Position numbers and translations under genes: made by a program
DNA from: Alphaproteobacteria bacterium
Lineage (GTDB): Bacteria > Pseudomonadota > Alphaproteobacteria > Micropepsales > Micropepsaceae
Assembly (NCBI GenBank): GCA_017983635.1
Contig: JAGOBA010000003.1
Coordinates: 1 to 64,000 of the forward strand
DNA: 64,000 bases
Direction of reading: 5' to 3'
Notes under the pieces: model-generated
Databases searched by the model: none
Told to the model about the DNA's origin: nothing
Seen by the model: the letters and a program-made list of their open reading frames with translations, nothing else
Part shown: piece by piece, positions 45,249 to 53,691 of the stretch
How positions within the stretch are numbered: position 1 is the first letter of the stretch
How the letters are laid out: the number at the start of each line of letters is the position of its first letter

Positions 45249-46085
45249 CTAACCGTGCCCGCCGCCGCGTTCTCCGCCTTCGCCGCCCTCACCGCCGTGA
45301 TGACCGTCGTCGCGGCCACCGCGCTCGCCACCGGTGTCGTCGCAATCGCGGTCGCCACCGCCACCGCCGTCACTATGTTCGCCGCCGTGGTCGTCGTTGC
45401 CGGCGATGTCATCGCCGTGTTCTCCGCCCTCGCCCCCGTGGTCGTCGTCGGCGTGATCGTCGTCGCCGCGCTCTCCACCTTCGCCGCCGTCGCCATGATG
45501 CTCGCCGCGCTCGCCGCCGTCGTCTATGTCTTCAACGGGTGGCGGGTCGCAGTCGCCGGAGGTTAGACCGGATCCAGCAGACCCGCAGAGGTCAAGCGTA
45601 TCCGCCCGGTGGTCGAGTTCGTCCAGCAGGGTGGGGTCGGGCATCGGGTCAACGGTCGTTGCGATCTCGACCACATCGCTTTCGGGCTTGGTGCGCAGCG
45701 CCTCTACGCTCGCCGCGAAACGTTCGCGCAGTGGCGTACGGTGGGTGGAGACGTCGTCCGTCTGCAGGCTGGTGCGCAAGTTGAGCCGCGGCGGTTGGCT
45801 TGCCAGGACCGCTGCCTGATGCCAATTCGGATGGCCGGCGTTAAGGGCAACGGGGCTCGTGCATGGGTTTTGCAGCGGCAGGCTTAGGTGTTGAGGATCG
45901 GCTGAAGCCAGTTGTGTTTTGGCGACCGTGCCATCGCAACCCACTGTCGCGGCCTGCGCGTTTTCGGAGTTGGTTCCGTGACTGAACCAGACACCGATCG
46001 CACCGAGCGCGAGGCTGCCCACGAAAACTGCAACACGACGGCCGCCGCCGTCTGCGTTCGTCGATTGCGCTTCGTCGCCGACCAT
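45249..46085 (-). CDS. Membrane-anchored protein with Gly/Asp/His/Glu-rich C-terminal tail
   Basis: The 278-residue product has a single N-terminal hydrophobic helix (VAVFVGSLALGAIGVWFS, residues about 18-35) followed by a polar domain with Cys pairs (GCDG, NPC, LCGS, DCD). Residues about 186-278 are a low-complexity tail of Gly, Asp, Glu, Arg and ten His residues (GGERGEHHGDGGEGG, DDDHADDDHGG, DDGHHGGEGG). Acidic-His tails often bind metals, but this is inference. ATG has GGGG upstream. No family is recognised; the tail makes a hydrophobic shadow frame on the other strand. Confidence 0.65.
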   Translation of the reverse strand: MVGDEAQSTNADGGGRRVAVFVGSLALGAIGVWFSHGTNSENAQAATVGCDGTVAKTQLASADPQHLSLPLQNPCTSPVALNAGHPNWHQAAVLASQPPRLNLRTSLQTDDVSTHRTPLRERFAASVEALRTKPESDVVEIATTVDPMPDPTLLDELDHRADTLDLCGSAGSGLTSGDCDPPPVEDIDDGGERGEHHGDGGEGGERGDDDHADDDHGGEGGEHGDDIAGNDDHGGEHSDGGGGGDRDCDDTGGERGGRDDGHHGGEGGEGGERGGGHG

Positions 46086-46220
46086 CGTTTACCCCTTCTT
46101 AAGACTCACTGAGTCGCTCGAGGGAGCTTAAGGAATTTTTAACGAATGCAAGTTAAGGGACGGTTCGAGCCAGAAGTGTCGGCGCGTGCTCTCGCGCTGC
46201 GGCACGCGTAGAAGATGCGG

Positions 46221-47723
46221 TCAGATGAGGCCGAGGCGAGCAAATTGCTCCGCCGGCGCCTCGATTTCGGTCAATGCGGTACGCAAGAGATCGCGCAAGC
46301 GTGCTTCGTCGGCACCACCCGCGCGGTTTTCGTTTTCGGCCGGATCGTTCGCCGTGTCGAACAGGTGATGGCCGGTGAACTTCGTCCAGGCCCAGAAGGG
46401 CACCGCATCGCTCGCATCCCAGGTCTGATGTATTACGGGGACAGTGCTCCCCGGCATCCGGCCGAGCTTGGCGCGTTGGTCCGGCAGCGGCAGTTCCTGC
46501 TCGCGGGTCAGCACGTGCGTCGGCATCGTCGACCAGCGGTTCGAGAACATCGGCAGCGGCTCGTTCTTCGCTACCGGCGCGCGGGCGTACTTCCAGCGGC
46601 CGTCGGTAATGTGGACCTCGCGGCCCCACACCCCTAGCAGCGTCCAATCGCGCACGTTGGTCGCAGTGCCATCGATCAACGGAATGAGCGACTTGCCGTG
46701 CGTGCGCTGCCGGACCGTGACATCGAAGAGATCGGCCAGGGTGGCGAACAGATCGACGCTGGTGGTCAGGGCATCGACTGTGCGTGGTGCTTGGCCGGGC
46801 CAGGCGATTAGCAGCGGGATCTTGCCCAACGTGTCGTAGATCGGCACGGCCGGCTTACCCCACATGTCCTTCTCGCCCAGGTAGTGGCCGTGGTCGGTGC
46901 AGAGAATGACCGCGGTGTCGTCCCAAAGCTTGTTGCGGTCCAGCGCATCGAGAATGCGTCCGAACCAGGCGTCGATCATGGTGAGCTTCGCGCCGTACTG
47001 GGCTCGGATCTGGCGCGCCTGGCGCTCGGTCAATACGCCCTTGGCGACAGCGTCCTTCATGTAGGGCGGCCAAATCAAATGTGGACCTTCCCAGTCCTTG
47101 TCGTAGAGCGAAGCATAGGGTTCGGGTGTGTCGAACGGCTCGTGCGGATCGAACTCGTCGACGAACAGCATGAACCGGTCATGATGTCCGGCGTTGTCGT
47201 CGAGCCACTTCGCGGCCGCGGCCATTGTGCGCGGGCCGGGGAAGTCTTCCTCGCCGCGAAACCAGCCGCGCGAGTTGTCATAGGGCATGTGCGGGCGGCC
47301 GTAGCGCGGTGCGCCGGCCCAGCTGGGGTCCGGCCGTGTCTTCCAGGCGTCGCCCTCGTGTCCGCGCTGATAGTCCCACGCTGTGAAATCGACGTGGTAG
47401 TTTTCACCGCCGCTCTCGAAGAGATGCGGATGGTCGGAGATCAACTGTGTCACCACACCGGCGCGGCGGAGGGGGTAGGTGATTGGGTCTTCCCAAATCT
47501 CGACCGAGCCCCAGGGGCGCCACAGAAAGTCCCACGCACCGCAGAGAATGTCGTGACGCGCGGGCATGCAGGGTAGGGCGCCAGCGTGATGCTTGGTGAA
47601 GCGCAAGGCGCGTTTGGCCAGGCGATCGAGGTTGGGCGTGGCAAACTCGGTGCCGCCGTAGGCGCCCAGCATGTGGCGGTTCAAACTGTCGAGGAGAATG
47701 ACAACGGCGTTTTTTGGTTTCAT
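46221..47723 (-). CDS. Sulfatase (type I, formylglycine motif)
   Basis: The 500-residue protein is of the alkaline phosphatase/sulfatase superfamily: VVILLDSLNRHMLGAYG with the metal Asp, the formylglycine motif Cys52-Met-Pro-Ala-Arg (GALPCMPARHD), FVDEFDPHEPFD and CTDHGHYLGEKD with metal Asp/His. No signal peptide is visible, so it is cytoplasmic unless a different start is used. The Cys to formylglycine maturation needs an FGE or anSME activity not seen here. I chose the ATG of MKPKNAVVILLD. Substrate unknown. Confidence 0.92.
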   Translation of the reverse strand: MKPKNAVVILLDSLNRHMLGAYGGTEFATPNLDRLAKRALRFTKHHAGALPCMPARHDILCGAWDFLWRPWGSVEIWEDPITYPLRRAGVVTQLISDHPHLFESGGENYHVDFTAWDYQRGHEGDAWKTRPDPSWAGAPRYGRPHMPYDNSRGWFRGEEDFPGPRTMAAAAKWLDDNAGHHDRFMLFVDEFDPHEPFDTPEPYASLYDKDWEGPHLIWPPYMKDAVAKGVLTERQARQIRAQYGAKLTMIDAWFGRILDALDRNKLWDDTAVILCTDHGHYLGEKDMWGKPAVPIYDTLGKIPLLIAWPGQAPRTVDALTTSVDLFATLADLFDVTVRQRTHGKSLIPLIDGTATNVRDWTLLGVWGREVHITDGRWKYARAPVAKNEPLPMFSNRWSTMPTHVLTREQELPLPDQRAKLGRMPGSTVPVIHQTWDASDAVPFWAWTKFTGHHLFDTANDPAENENRAGGADEARLRDLLRTALTEIEAPAEQFARLGLI

Positions 47724-47774
47724 GGGCCGGCAGTCTATGGGCAAGACTGCGCCTGCGTGCAAGGAAAACGAAGA

Positions 47775-47798
47775 CGGCGTGTGGAGCACCACACGCCG
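47775..47798 (-). terminator. Intrinsic terminator of the cold-shock gene
   Basis: CGGCGTGTGG pairs with CCACACGCCG across the loop AGCA. On the minus strand the hairpin is followed by TCTTCGTTTTCC, a moderate T-rich run, 33 bases after the cold-shock stop and just before the sulfatase gene. Confidence 0.7.
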
Positions 47799-47830
47799 CG
47801 GAAGTTCGACTGAATGTTATCGCGTTGTTG

Positions 47831-48037
47831 CTAAATCACCTTCAGCCTGTCGGCCGAAATTCGTCCGTCGCGGCCCGGGGCCACTTCGAAGGTCACTTTC
47901 TGACCTTCGGCAAGTTCTTGAATACCCGAGCGCTGCAGGGCCGTGATGTGCACGAACACGTCCTTGCCACCGCCATCCGGCGCGATGAAGCCGTAGCCCT
48001 TCGCGGTGTTGAAGAATTTGACAACGCCAATAGTCAT
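47831..48037 (-). CDS. Cold-shock domain protein
   Basis: A 68-residue cold-shock domain with RNP1 (KGYGFIAPDG) and RNP2 (DVFVHITAL), i.e. a single OB-fold that binds single-stranded RNA/DNA and melts RNA structure. Lys/Phe-Phe positions (VVKFFNTAKGYGF) are intact. It is transcribed away from a long gap (about 400 bases) that may hold its leader, and ends with its own terminator. Confidence 0.95.
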   Translation of the reverse strand: MTIGVVKFFNTAKGYGFIAPDGGGKDVFVHITALQRSGIQELAEGQKVTFEVAPGRDGRISADRLKVI

Positions 48038-48455
48038 CTTTCAGTCCATTCCTTCATAGATACAACGGCCGCGCCGCAGACTGCCCGCGTGCGTACCAAC
48101 GCGCATGACAAGTTTGCTTCAGAGATCGCGGGCGGGGGACGCGTCATACACCGGAACCAGTCGGCACTGCGGCACGTCTTTATGCACTCGTCTTTCGGCA
48201 AAGCCAGTCGCGGCGGAAAGATGGCGAAGCGACCATCGCCATGCAAGTGAAAATCGGTTTGTCTGTGACCGCTTTCTCGCTACTTGACACTTCGGAAACC
48301 AACGTTCTCGTGCAACGTAGAGTTAGCCATTTTGAGCGTCGCGTTTTTCGTCTGTGTGCGGATCAAGGTGACGTTTGTCAGCGGCCATTGCCAGCTTCGG
48401 CGGGGTCGCCTAGGGTTCGGCGTTAGCCAAGAATTCGGGGTGGGGTCCGTTGGGC
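48038..48455. other. Intergenic gap between divergent genes
   Basis: I find no supported gene here. It must hold the promoter and 5' leader of the minus-strand cold-shock gene and the promoter of the plus-strand secreted-protein gene. Cold-shock mRNAs usually have long structured leaders, which may explain the length. I could not pick out a convincing cold-shock box, and short frames in it lack codon bias. Confidence 0.5.
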
Positions 48456-49430
48456 ATGGTTCGCCAGTTTTGCTTGATTTTTTTGCTGCTCGCATGGGTT
48501 GGTGCGGCGCCGGCGAAGGCTGCCGGCACGATGCTGGATTTGGGCGACGGCTACAGTTTTGAGTTGCTGGGTACGAGCAACACGATTGCGCGCGTTGCGA
48601 ATCCGAAATCGATTTCGATCGATGTCGTCCCGGGCGATCAGAAAATCTCTGAAGATAAGGAGCGGTTGCTCGAGGGCGTGGACCGGCTGTTCGAGTCGGT
48701 GCTGATGGGCGCGGCCGAGAAGGGGTACTACGGCCGGGCGACAGTGAAAGTGCGGTTGCCTGGGCAGACGTCAGCAGAGGAGTTCGTGTTCGTGCGCGGC
48801 GCGAACGACGTGTGGCTGCGGCAGCCGGGCAAAGCTCCATGGATGACGGCGCAGGATCCGGCGGCGTGGACACCTCCGGCCAGCCAGAAGATGGAGGTTG
48901 CCGGGTTCGGAACGTTCACGGTTGAGACTGCGCTGGAGATACCGGCGCCTTCAGGATTTCGTCGCGCGGTGGAGGTCGACTTCGTGACGAAAACGTCGAT
49001 GATCGATTTGCCGCGCAAGTATCAAGAGATCAAGGCGCTGTGGGCGCGGCTCGACCGGGAGAAGATGCGGGCGGATGGATTTGATCTGGTGATGCTTGGC
49101 AACTTCGCGGAGCCGCAACGCGGCCGGTTTCATGCGCGTCGGGGTTTCTTCATCCGCATCCCGCGCGAGGGAGACGGGCCGTGGCCGGATTTGCCTGCAA
49201 GCGTGCCGACAGATCGCGATGTGCTGGTGTCGCAGAATGAGACGCAGATCGACGATCTGACAAAGGCGATACGGTTGGCGTTTGCGGACCGGGCAGAAAG
49301 TGCGCGCTTGTCATTCGGTGCGCCGCCCCCGGAGATGCAGCCCGACTCGCGGCTGAGCGTCGGCTTCGCGCTGGGCACGCCTGCTGTTCGGTTTGATCCG
49401 AAGGCGTTTGTGACCAAGATTTTCCCGTAA
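48456..49430 (+). CDS. Secreted protein of unknown function
   Basis: The 324-residue product starts with a signal peptide (cleavage after PAKAAG). The mature part reads GDGYSFELLGTSNTIARVAN, RLFESVLMGAAEKGYYGRAT, FVFVRGANDVWLRQPGK and ends VRFDPKAFVTKIFP. It is soluble, beta-rich and has no Cys in the mature region, and I recognise no family. It begins at ATG (TTG two codons earlier is possible) and is followed by an SDR after 17 bases, so they may be co-transcribed. Confidence 0.65.
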   Translation: MVRQFCLIFLLLAWVGAAPAKAAGTMLDLGDGYSFELLGTSNTIARVANPKSISIDVVPGDQKISEDKERLLEGVDRLFESVLMGAAEKGYYGRATVKVRLPGQTSAEEFVFVRGANDVWLRQPGKAPWMTAQDPAAWTPPASQKMEVAGFGTFTVETALEIPAPSGFRRAVEVDFVTKTSMIDLPRKYQEIKALWARLDREKMRADGFDLVMLGNFAEPQRGRFHARRGFFIRIPREGDGPWPDLPASVPTDRDVLVSQNETQIDDLTKAIRLAFADRAESARLSFGAPPPEMQPDSRLSVGFALGTPAVRFDPKAFVTKIFP

Positions 49431-49447
49431 CTCTAAGGAGTGTTCAG

Positions 49448-50218
49448 ATGGACTTGCAATTGAAGGGTAAGCGCGCGGTCGTTCTGGGCGGAACGCGCGG
49501 CATCGGTCGCGCCATCGCGGAAACGCTGGCGGCCGAAGGCGCCGACGTTGCGATCTGTGCGCGCAATCCCGAACAGGTAGAAGAGGCGGTAGCGGCGCTG
49601 AAGAAGTTCGGCGTCCGCGTGACTGGTGCGTCGGTCGATATTGCGAAGGGCAGCGAACTCAAGACCTGGGTCGAGAATGTCGCCCAAACGTTCGACGGGC
49701 TCGATATTCTGGTGTCGAACGCGAGTGCGCTGACGATGGGCGCGCATGCCGAGGCTTGGGAGTCTTTGCTCAAGATCGACATTCTGGGCGCGGTGAACGC
49801 GTTCGAGGCGGCGCGGCCACATTTGGAGAAATCGGCGAGTGAGGGCGGCGATGCGTCGGCGGTGTTTATCTCGTCGGTGTCGGCGGCGGAGACGCAAGCG
49901 GGTAACGCGTATGGCGCCGTGAAGGCGGCGTTGATCCATTATGCGAAGGGACTGGCGCGCGAGTTCGCCAAGCGGCGGGTGCGGGTGAACGTGGTGTCGC
50001 CGGGAACGGTCTATTTCAAGGGCGGTGTTTGGCACATGATCGAGCAGAACATGCCGGACCGGTACACGGCCTCGTTGAAGGCAAATCCGACGGGCCGTAT
50101 GGGCACGCCACAGGAGATCGCGAATTCGGCGGTGTTCCTGGCGAGCCCGGTGTCGTCCTTTACGACCGGCGCCAATCTGATTGTCGATGGGGCAATCACG
50201 CAGCGGGTGAATTTCTGA
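49448..50218 (+). CDS. Short-chain dehydrogenase/reductase (SDR)
   Basis: The 256-residue enzyme has the cofactor motif GGTRGIGRAIAETLA, ISSVSAAETQ with catalytic Ser, Tyr155 and Lys159 in AYGAVKAAL, and PGTVYFKG. The Ala-Arg-Asn after strand 2 (CARNPEQ) suits NADP(H). The C-terminal GANLIVDGAITQRVNF is the usual SDR tail. TAAGGAG lies before ATG. The substrate is not deducible. Confidence 0.92.
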   Translation: MDLQLKGKRAVVLGGTRGIGRAIAETLAAEGADVAICARNPEQVEEAVAALKKFGVRVTGASVDIAKGSELKTWVENVAQTFDGLDILVSNASALTMGAHAEAWESLLKIDILGAVNAFEAARPHLEKSASEGGDASAVFISSVSAAETQAGNAYGAVKAALIHYAKGLAREFAKRRVRVNVVSPGTVYFKGGVWHMIEQNMPDRYTASLKANPTGRMGTPQEIANSAVFLASPVSSFTTGANLIVDGAITQRVNF

Positions 50219-50264
50219 TAAAGTGTGGGAGGCTGGGGCTGACTCGTTTGGGAGGAGAGTTCTC

Positions 50265-50699
50265 ATGCATCCATTGACGTTCGCCGCGTGTGTTGTCGCA
50301 GCGGCTTTCATCGGCAGCGCGGTCGCGCGGGCCGACAGTGCGACGACGATGCCGATCGACGAACCGACTGTGATCGACGGCATCAACCTTGCCTGCACGG
50401 GTGTCGGCGATGAAGCGCGGTCCGACCCGCGTTGGCCGGGCTTTGCGGTGCGGATTGAGTTCGCGAACGCGGCGGCGCAGTACTTGAGCAACGTCGATGT
50501 CTTGGTTGCGGACGAGGGCGGCAAGACACTGTTTCAGGTGAACTGCGACAGCGCCTGGATTTTGGCCGACCTGCTGCCGGGCAAGTACACGGTTTCGGGG
50601 ACCTTTGAAGGGATCACCAAGACCGCAAAGGTGACCGCGCCCAAGTCGGGTCGGACGCGGATCGTCGTTCGTTTCCCGGAAGTGCCGGGCGATCAGTAG
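50265..50699 (+). CDS. Secreted hypothetical protein
   Basis: The 144-residue product has a signal peptide (cleavage after AVARAD) and a small beta-rich mature domain (INLACTGVGDEARSDPR, VRIEFANAAAQYLSNVDVLV, LLPGKYTVSGTFEGITK). The last part, with PGKYTVSGTFEG, resembles small CarboxypepD-like beta domains. GGAGGAG precedes ATG. Two Cys residues in the mature part could form a disulfide. It abuts the convergent crotonase gene with no gap. I recognise no family. Confidence 0.65.
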   Translation: MHPLTFAACVVAAAFIGSAVARADSATTMPIDEPTVIDGINLACTGVGDEARSDPRWPGFAVRIEFANAAAQYLSNVDVLVADEGGKTLFQVNCDSAWILADLLPGKYTVSGTFEGITKTAKVTAPKSGRTRIVVRFPEVPGDQ

Positions 50700-51500
50700 T
50701 TAGTGGCCCTTGAAGTCGGCTTTGCGCTTTTGCAGGAAGGCGGTGACGCCTTCCGTGAAGTCTGCAGCGCGGCCGGCGACCTTTTGGGCCTGACGCTCGG
50801 CGTCGAGCTGTTCTTCGTAGGTGTTCGACGGGCTCTGCCAGTAAAGCTGGCGGATGAGGCCGAGCGCGACGGTTGGGCCGTGCGCGAGTTCTTCGGCGAG
50901 CGTCATCGCTTGGGGCATCAAGTCGGCGTCGTCGTAGACGCGGTTGATCAGGCCCCACTCGAGCGCTTTATCGGCGCTTAGCTTGTCGCCGAGGAGAGAG
51001 AGCTCCTTCGCGCGGGCGCTGCCGACGAGGCGCGGCAGCAGCCAGGTTGAACCGCCGTCGGGCACGAGACCGATGCGGCGGAACGCTTGCAGGAAGTACG
51101 CGGACTTTGCTGCGAGGATCATGTCGCCCATCATCGCGAAACTCATGCCGACGCCCGCGGCGGCACCATTTACCGCCGTCACGAGCGGGATTTTCAGGTT
51201 GCGCAGGCGGCGCAGGAACGGGTGGTAGGCGGTTTCAAGTGCCGCGCCGGCGTCGCGCTCCTCAGGGGCGAAGGCGCCTGAGGACGGGCCGCCGGAGAGG
51301 TTGGCGCCAGCGCAGAAGCCGCGGCCGATGCCGGTGAAGACCAGCGCGCGCAGGCCGGTGTCCGGTTTCTCGACGTAGTTCATTGCTGCGATCAGGCCCT
51401 TGAGCATTTCGGGGCTGACCGCGTTCATCACTTCCGGGTGGTTCAGGGTCAGCACGCCGACGCGGCCGTGCACGTCGACCTTTACGCGTTCGAATTCCAT
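50700..51500 (-). CDS. Crotonase-fold (enoyl-CoA hydratase/isomerase) protein, PaaG-like
   Basis: The 266-residue product has the crotonase fold: oxyanion-hole residues in GFCAGANLSGG and NGAAAGVGMSFAMMGD, and FRRIGLVPDGGSTWLLPRLVG. At the first catalytic Glu site of hydratases the sequence runs AFRRIGLVPDGG, i.e. the Asp-type centre of PaaG (epoxyphenylacetyl-CoA isomerase) and related isomerases. It is one of two tandem paralogues on the minus strand, the upstream partner starting 14 bases beyond its ATG. Isomerase is more likely than hydratase activity. Confidence 0.88.
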   Translation of the reverse strand: MEFERVKVDVHGRVGVLTLNHPEVMNAVSPEMLKGLIAAMNYVEKPDTGLRALVFTGIGRGFCAGANLSGGPSSGAFAPEERDAGAALETAYHPFLRRLRNLKIPLVTAVNGAAAGVGMSFAMMGDMILAAKSAYFLQAFRRIGLVPDGGSTWLLPRLVGSARAKELSLLGDKLSADKALEWGLINRVYDDADLMPQAMTLAEELAHGPTVALGLIRQLYWQSPSNTYEEQLDAERQAQKVAGRAADFTEGVTAFLQKRKADFKGH

Positions 51501-51513
51501 GTTGTTGTCTCCG

Positions 51514-52317
51514 TCATTTGCCTTTGAATTGTGGTTCGCGCTTGGTCAGAAAGGCGGTGACGCCTTCGCGAAAGTCTTCCGTGTCGCCGAGCGTCTGTTG
51601 CGTACGGCGTTCGAGTTCGAGTTGCTGGTCGAGATTGTTCTCTGCGGCCGCATCCAGTACGTGTTTGATCTTGCCGAATGCCAACGTTGGGCCCTTGGCC
51701 AGGCGCTGCGCGAGTGCGCGAGCTTCTGTCAGCAACTGCGCGTCGTCGACGGCGGCCCAGATGAGGCCCCAGTCGGCGGCCTTGTCTGCGGGCAAGCGAT
51801 CGCCGAGGAGCGCGAGGGCGCGGGAGCGAGCGCGGCCGAGCAGTTGCGGGAATAACCACGTGCAGCCCATGTCGGGCACGAGGCCGAGCTTCGGACCGAA
51901 GACTTGGACGAAGTACGCCGACTTCGCGGCGAGTACGATGTCGCCGCACAATGCGAGGCCGACGCCACCGCCGGCTGCGACGCCGTTGACAGCGACGATG
52001 ACGGGCTTAGGAAAGCCGGTGAGGTCGCGCACGAGCGGGTTGTAGCCGATCTCCATCGAGTGCGAGATGCCTTCGCCGACCGAGCGGGTGACGCCGTCGT
52101 TGAAGCCGGCGTTGGCGAGATCGGCGCCAGCGCAAAAGCCGCGGCCGGAGCCGGTGACGATCAGCGCCTTGACGCCGTCATCGTTGCGCAGCGTGCGCAG
52201 GGCGGCACGGATGTCGTCGATCAGGCCTTTGTTCAGGCTGTTGAGCGATGTGGGGCGATTGAGCGTGAGCGTGGCGATGCCGTCGCTCGTTTCGACAAGG
52301 ATGTTTTCGTAGGCCAT
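51514..52317 (-). CDS. Crotonase-fold (enoyl-CoA hydratase/isomerase) protein, PaaG-like
   Basis: The 267-residue paralogue of the next gene downstream has GFCAGADLANAGF and NGVAAGGGVGLALCGD for CoA oxyanion stabilisation and GPKLGLVPDMGCTWLFPQLLG with the PaaG-type Asp. The pair share length, order and roughly half their residues, so they are a tandem duplication. I chose the ATG of MAYENILVETSDG; a longer frame upstream lacks crotonase content. Both lie in the same direction as the GGDEF gene, 70 bases upstream. Confidence 0.88.
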   Translation of the reverse strand: MAYENILVETSDGIATLTLNRPTSLNSLNKGLIDDIRAALRTLRNDDGVKALIVTGSGRGFCAGADLANAGFNDGVTRSVGEGISHSMEIGYNPLVRDLTGFPKPVIVAVNGVAAGGGVGLALCGDIVLAAKSAYFVQVFGPKLGLVPDMGCTWLFPQLLGRARSRALALLGDRLPADKAADWGLIWAAVDDAQLLTEARALAQRLAKGPTLAFGKIKHVLDAAAENNLDQQLELERRTQQTLGDTEDFREGVTAFLTKREPQFKGK

Positions 52318-52386
52318 CGGGTGGTCTCGGGGGTTGCGCCCCCAAGCCACCACAGGACTTGATTTCGTGCAATGCCCTTGGGGGCG

Positions 52387-53436
52387 TTAGGCCGTCTTCG
52401 CTTCCGTTACGTCAACAGTCCACTCGGACATGACGCGGTTGCGGCCAGCGCGTTTGGCTGCATAAAGGCACTGGTCGGCGCGGTTGACCACGTCGGCGAT
52501 GGCCTCGCCCGGTGCGAACTTCGCGACGCCGAGCGACATCGTGATCGAGCCCAGCGTTTCGCCGGTCGATCGTTTCACGATCTTCTTCGATTCCACCGCC
52601 CGGCGGATCTGTTCGGCGAGCTTGATCGCGTTCTCGATCGATGTGTGTGGTAGAACAACCGCGAATTCCTCGCCGCCGTAGCGGGCGGCGGTGTCGCGGC
52701 CTTTGGTGTTCGCCTTCAAGCACTGCGCGACGAGTCGAAGCACCTGGTCGCCGGTTGCATGGCCCCAGGTGTCGTTAAATTTCTTGAAGAAGTCGACGTC
52801 GGCAAACAAGAGGCAGAGGTCTCCGCCTTCGACTTGCGTTTCGCGAATGGCTTGCTGCATGCGTTCGTCGAAGCAGCGGCGATTGGCGAGACCGGTCAGT
52901 GCATCGACCAGACTCTCCTGGCGGATCGTCTCTATGCGGGAGCGCAGCGCAGTGACTTCGTTCGCGGATGCTTTGAGATCCTGTTCAAGCGTCTTGTGCT
53001 TGGCTTCCATGGCGCGGGTGGCCGCGATCATGCCTTCCACGACAGCTTTGATCTGGGCGACATTGCCGGAGTTCAATTGCGACGCCGCCGAGTTCAATGT
53101 CTTGCCATAGGTGGCCGTGTCCTGGCCGGCGTCTTCCAGCATGTGGGCGAACTTCTGTACTTCCTGCTGCAGTTTCGCGCCCATCTCGTCCATGGCGACG
53201 TTCGTGCCGCCGCCGAAGTGGCGGGCGTGCAAGTCGCGCATAGCGTTGATGTCCTTGATCTTTCCGTCGGCGACCGCGTCGTCGAGGGCGCGGATCAACT
53301 CGGCGTTCTGACCGGCGGCGTAGCAGAACCAGAGTTCGTAGTTCGGTGGGGTTGGCAGGGCCTCGTACTCGCGCATCAGCTCCAGCGTGCGGGAGCCGAG
53401 GGTCCGGGCGTGTTCAGGCATTTCCCAATAGTGCAC
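52387..53436 (-). CDS. GGDEF-domain diguanylate cyclase
   Basis: The 349-residue protein has a helical N-terminal region (residues about 1-170, including TLELMREYEALPTPPNYELW and a coiled coil AKHKTLEQDLKASANEVTALRS read in parts) and a C-terminal GGDEF domain with the active site ARYGGEEFAVVLP. The metal/nucleotide Asp in FADVDFFKKFNDTWGH and the RxxD-like I-site position are compatible with cyclic di-GMP synthesis. GTG with GGGGAG eight bases upstream is the best start; the next ATG is five codons later. It has no membrane segment, so signals are cytoplasmic. Confidence 0.9.
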   Translation of the reverse strand: MHYWEMPEHARTLGSRTLELMREYEALPTPPNYELWFCYAAGQNAELIRALDDAVADGKIKDINAMRDLHARHFGGGTNVAMDEMGAKLQQEVQKFAHMLEDAGQDTATYGKTLNSAASQLNSGNVAQIKAVVEGMIAATRAMEAKHKTLEQDLKASANEVTALRSRIETIRQESLVDALTGLANRRCFDERMQQAIRETQVEGGDLCLLFADVDFFKKFNDTWGHATGDQVLRLVAQCLKANTKGRDTAARYGGEEFAVVLPHTSIENAIKLAEQIRRAVESKKIVKRSTGETLGSITMSLGVAKFAPGEAIADVVNRADQCLYAAKRAGRNRVMSEWTVDVTEAKTA

Positions 53437-53691
53437 TGTGCAATCTCCCCACCAGCCGCGCTTCGAGGCGCGGAACGCAACATTTCTTGACGCGGAGAAT
53501 GCGGCGGAAACCGGAAACAATTTGCTAAATTTCGCGCGTAGCGTGTGTTCTCGGATGCGGCCGCTCGCGCTGAAGGGGGGGCTTCCTATTGGTTTGGTTG
53601 CTTGGGCGTTAACGGGCTGGCTTTCGCGACAGGGCGCGTTTTCGTCTATAAGGCGAACCACCAGAAATTCGACAAGGGATGGAGATCTCTC

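Noticed and set aside
45255..45566. Plus-strand frame for a 103-residue very hydrophobic protein
   Set aside because: It is the complement of the Gly/Asp/His repeat tail of the minus-strand gene; the Ala/Val content is a result of that repeat, and there is no RBS.
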